From contig JAICWZ010000065.1 in NCBI GenBank assembly GCA_025966355.1, positions 1-8,297 of the forward strand: a stretch of 8,297 nt of DNA. Reading direction: 5' to 3'. Positions 6,704 through 8,297 of this stretch are shown piece by piece. Under the pieces are notes generated by a model. That model had not been told where the DNA came from and did no database searches. It saw only the letters and a program-made list of their open reading frames with translations. Both the position numbers and the translations under genes were made by a program. This stretch comes from Thermomicrobiaceae bacterium. Its GTDB lineage: Bacteria; Chloroflexota; Chloroflexia; Thermomicrobiales; Thermomicrobiaceae. Each line of letters begins with the position of its first letter. The stretch's first letter is position 1.

Positions 6704-7451
6704 CGTTCACCCCTACGCCCCGCACCTCGGATATCGCATCAACCTGCCACTCAGCCGCGCTTTCGACCGTCACCGTGCCTTCGTAGAGCGCCTTGCCGAC
6801 GATCGCCCCCTCGACGCCGGGGATCGCGGCCAATTGCCGCAGATCGCTGAGCGACGCAACGCCGCCCGAGGCGATCATACTGAGACCGAGCTGTGCCATC
6901 GCCGCGATCGCAGGAATGTTCGGCGACGTGAGCGTGCCATCGCGGTCGATGTCGGTGTAAATCACGCGCGTCACACCAGACGCACGGGCGCGCTCGATCA
7001 ACTCCTTCGATTCGATCCGCCCGACCCGCGACCAGCCGTGGGTCGCCACGAGACCGTCGCGCGCATCGACGCCGAGAACGACCGCCTCGGGGCCAAACGC
7101 TCGAACCGCCTGCCGCAGGATCAAGTCGTTCTCGACGGCGACCGTTCCAATCACGACGCGGCGCGCTCCCGCCAGGAAGGCGGCGCGGAAATCGTCGAGA
7201 CTTCGCAGCCCACCGCCAAGCTCAACGTTCACGCCGATCTCGGCGATCTGGCGAACGAGATCGAGTTGGGCAGGCGCGCCGTCGCGCGCGCCATCGAGAT
7301 CAACAACGTGGATCCAGGGCGCTCCAAGTTCGGCCCAGTGCCGGGCGACGCGAACCGGATCGTTGCCGTAGCTCGTCTCACGGGCAAAGTCCCCGCGAAC
7401 GAGTCGCACGCAGCGCCCCTCGCGCAGGTCGATCGCCGGAATAATCAACAT
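6687..7451 (-). CDS. hisA: Phosphoribosylformimino-5-aminoimidazole carboxamide ribotide isomerase HisA
   Basis: The 254-residue barrel enzyme isomerises ProFAR to PRFAR, the step that feeds HisF/HisH. The catalytic aspartates of the family are present: Asp8 in IIPAIDLREG and Asp129 in VLGVDARDG. Also seen are VDLDGAR (50-56), the phosphate loops VELGGGLRS (76-84) and IASGGVAS (193-200), YTDIDRDGT (165-173) and GAIVGKALYEG (215-225). The start ATG (7451) is four bases after the hisH stop; the reading frame stays open upstream, but that stretch is hisH in another frame. Its last 17 bases overlap the start of the coiled-coil gene. Residues after about 240 ([14 protein letters not shown]) are a short extension past the usual end and encode that gene's ribosome site. 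A bifunctional HisA/TrpF (PriA) role cannot be excluded but nothing specifically suggests it. Confidence 0.96.
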   Translation of the reverse strand: MLIIPAIDLREGRCVRLVRGDFARETSYGNDPVRVARHWAELGAPWIHVVDLDGARDGAPAQLDLVRQIAEIGVNVELGGGLRSLDDFRAAFLAGARRVVIGTVAVENDLILRQAVRAFGPEAVVLGVDARDGLVATHGWSRVGRIESKELIERARASGVTRVIYTDIDRDGTLTSPNIPAIAAMAQLGLSMIASGGVASLSDLRQLAAIPGVEGAIVGKALYEGTVTVESAAEWQVDAISEVRGVGVNDDRPK

Positions 7452-7455
7452 CGGC

Positions 7456-8082
7456 TCAAGCAACCCGCTGGCGTTGCATCGCCACGACCTGTGCGAAGTT
7501 CTCCAGCAGTCGTAAACCGTAGGCGCCGCTCTTTTCGGGGTGGAACTGCGTGGCGAAGAGGTTGTCGCGAATAAACGCGCTGGCGAAATGCAGGCCATAC
7601 TCAGTCGTCGCGCCGGTAAACGATTGGTCCTCCGGGTCGACGTAGTAGGAGTGCACGAAATAGAACTCGGCCCCGTCGGGAATACCGCTGAAGAGCGCGT
7701 TCTGCTGCTGTTGCCAGACCTGATTCCAGCCCATGTGCGGAACCGGCTGGCCACTCGGCAGGCGCCGCACTTTACCGGGAACGACCCCGAGACATGGATG
7801 TTCGCCGCCCTCCAGGCTGACGCTCATCAGCGCCTGCATTCCCATGCAAATGCCGAGGAACGGCGTGCCCGCGGCGATGACCTCCCGGATCACCGGCGCC
7901 AGGCCGAGCGCATTGACGTGCTTCATCGTGTCGGATGCCGCGCCCACGCCCGGAAAAACGACGCCCTCGGCGGCGGAAATCGTGTCGTGATCGGTTGTAA
8001 CGTGCGGCGGGACGCCGATTCGTGTCAGCGCATTCACCACGCTGGCGAGGTTTCCGGCCCCGTAATCGATTACGGCGATCAC
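7456..8082 (-). CDS. hisH: Imidazole glycerol phosphate synthase, glutamine amidotransferase subunit HisH
   Basis: This is a 208-residue class I glutaminase that hydrolyses glutamine and channels ammonia to HisF in the IGP synthase complex. The triad is visible: Cys79 in FLGICMGMQAL, with His181 and Glu183 in ATQFHPEKSG. The N-terminus IAVIDYGAGNL, the oxyanion-strand motif VVFPGVGA (41-48) and PVPHMGWNQV (113-122) are typical of HisH. The start is a GTG at 8082, preceded by GGAGAAGGAG eight bases upstream. It overlaps the stop of the deacetylase-like gene as GTGA, a translation-coupling arrangement. hisA follows after four bases. Confidence 0.97.
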   Translation of the reverse strand: MIAVIDYGAGNLASVVNALTRIGVPPHVTTDHDTISAAEGVVFPGVGAASDTMKHVNALGLAPVIREVIAAGTPFLGICMGMQALMSVSLEGGEHPCLGVVPGKVRRLPSGQPVPHMGWNQVWQQQQNALFSGIPDGAEFYFVHSYYVDPEDQSFTGATTEYGLHFASAFIRDNLFATQFHPEKSGAYGLRLLENFAQVVAMQRQRVA

Positions 8083-8297
8083 GATTCGTGCTCCTTCTCC
8101 GATTCGGGTTCGTCCAGGACGCGAAGCACCGTCTCGACGCTTCGCGCCAGCGCGTCCGGATTGTAGCCGCCTTCGAGTACCGTCACCAAACGCCCCTGGC
8201 AGTACGTCTCGGCATACCGACGCATCCGACGCGAGATCTGCCCGTACCCGTCGGTCGACACCGCCATCGACGCGAGCGGATCGTCCTCATGCGCATC
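8079..8297 (-). CDS. Histone deacetylase-like (acetoin-utilisation/HDAC superfamily) zinc hydrolase, C-terminal part
   Basis: Only the last 72 residues lie in the window; the gene enters from the right edge. The segment begins DAHEDDPLASMAVSTDGYG, matching the family block (F)DAHxxDPLxxxxLTxxGY, whose Asp is a zinc ligand. RLVTVLEGGYNPDALARSVETVLRVL carries the GGY motif whose tyrosine is catalytic in class II type deacetylases. Bacterial members remove acetyl groups from acetyl-lysine of proteins (AcuC type) or from acetylated polyamines; the substrate cannot be told from this fragment. A short charged tail (EPESEKEHES) ends it. Its stop codon overlaps the hisH start, so it belongs to the same operon and would be translated just before hisH. 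Confidence 0.85.
   Translation of the reverse strand, partial: DAHEDDPLASMAVSTDGYGQISRRMRRYAETYCQGRLVTVLEGGYNPDALARSVETVLRVLDEPESEKEHES

Noticed and set aside
5516..6850. A 444-codon open frame on the plus strand, antisense to the coiled-coil gene and parts of hisF and hisA
   Set aside because: It runs antisense across three genes, shows no recognisable domain, and is explained by the Glu/Arg/Leu-rich codon use of the real gene on the minus strand.
7452..7754. N-terminal extension of the hisA frame
   Set aside because: The extra 101 residues are the hisH sequence read in another frame; hisA proteins begin at the MLIIPAIDLR motif.

Overview
This window looks like a chromosomal segment of a moderately GC-rich bacterium. 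The best guess is Chloroflexota, perhaps a Thermomicrobia/Sphaerobacter-like lineage. That guess rests on the style of the RecA protein, a c-di-AMP receptor gene of Gram-positive type, and a secreted NlpC/P60 hydrolase with three SH3b domains; it is inference, since no ribosomal RNA is present. I see no transposase, integrase, CRISPR array, tRNA or rRNA.

Left part, plus strand (1-3100). A good sigma70-type promoter (TTGCCC-17-TATACT) precedes a 109-residue cyclic-di-AMP receptor of the DarA/PstA family (138-467). Next is recA (591-1643), with its own promoter (TTGACC-17-TACACT) and an SOS-box-like inverted repeat lying at the expected transcription start; an 11-bp hairpin follows the gene. 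A flavoprotein of the monomeric sarcosine oxidase / N-methyl amino acid oxidase family (1884-3029) comes after a 240-base gap. It retains the covalent-flavin cysteine and the known active-site residues, and ends at a strong 13-bp terminator hairpin.

Middle part, minus strand (3118-4800). A secreted peptidoglycan hydrolase (signal peptide, three SH3b domains, NlpC/P60 domain) runs towards the sarcosine oxidase gene. Its start is probably a TTG at 4395 behind a strong Shine-Dalgarno sequence. About 400 bases upstream of it carry no convincing gene but contain a candidate promoter some 320 bases away and a 9-bp hairpin, so a long structured leader is possible.

Right part, minus strand (4801-8297, running off the right edge). 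A tightly packed operon reads: histone-deacetylase-like zinc hydrolase (C-terminal end only), hisH, hisA, an unrecognised all-helical coiled-coil protein, hisF. Every junction is a short overlap or a 4-base gap, so the genes are probably cotranscribed and translationally coupled. HisA makes the substrate PRFAR, and the HisH glutaminase plus HisF cyclase convert it to imidazole-glycerol phosphate and AICAR.

The most unusual points are the coiled-coil gene lodged between hisA and hisF, the deacetylase gene overlapping hisH, the c-di-AMP receptor beside recA, and a serine in place of the usual third catalytic residue of the NlpC/P60 enzyme. I did not find a convincing new defence or mobile system.
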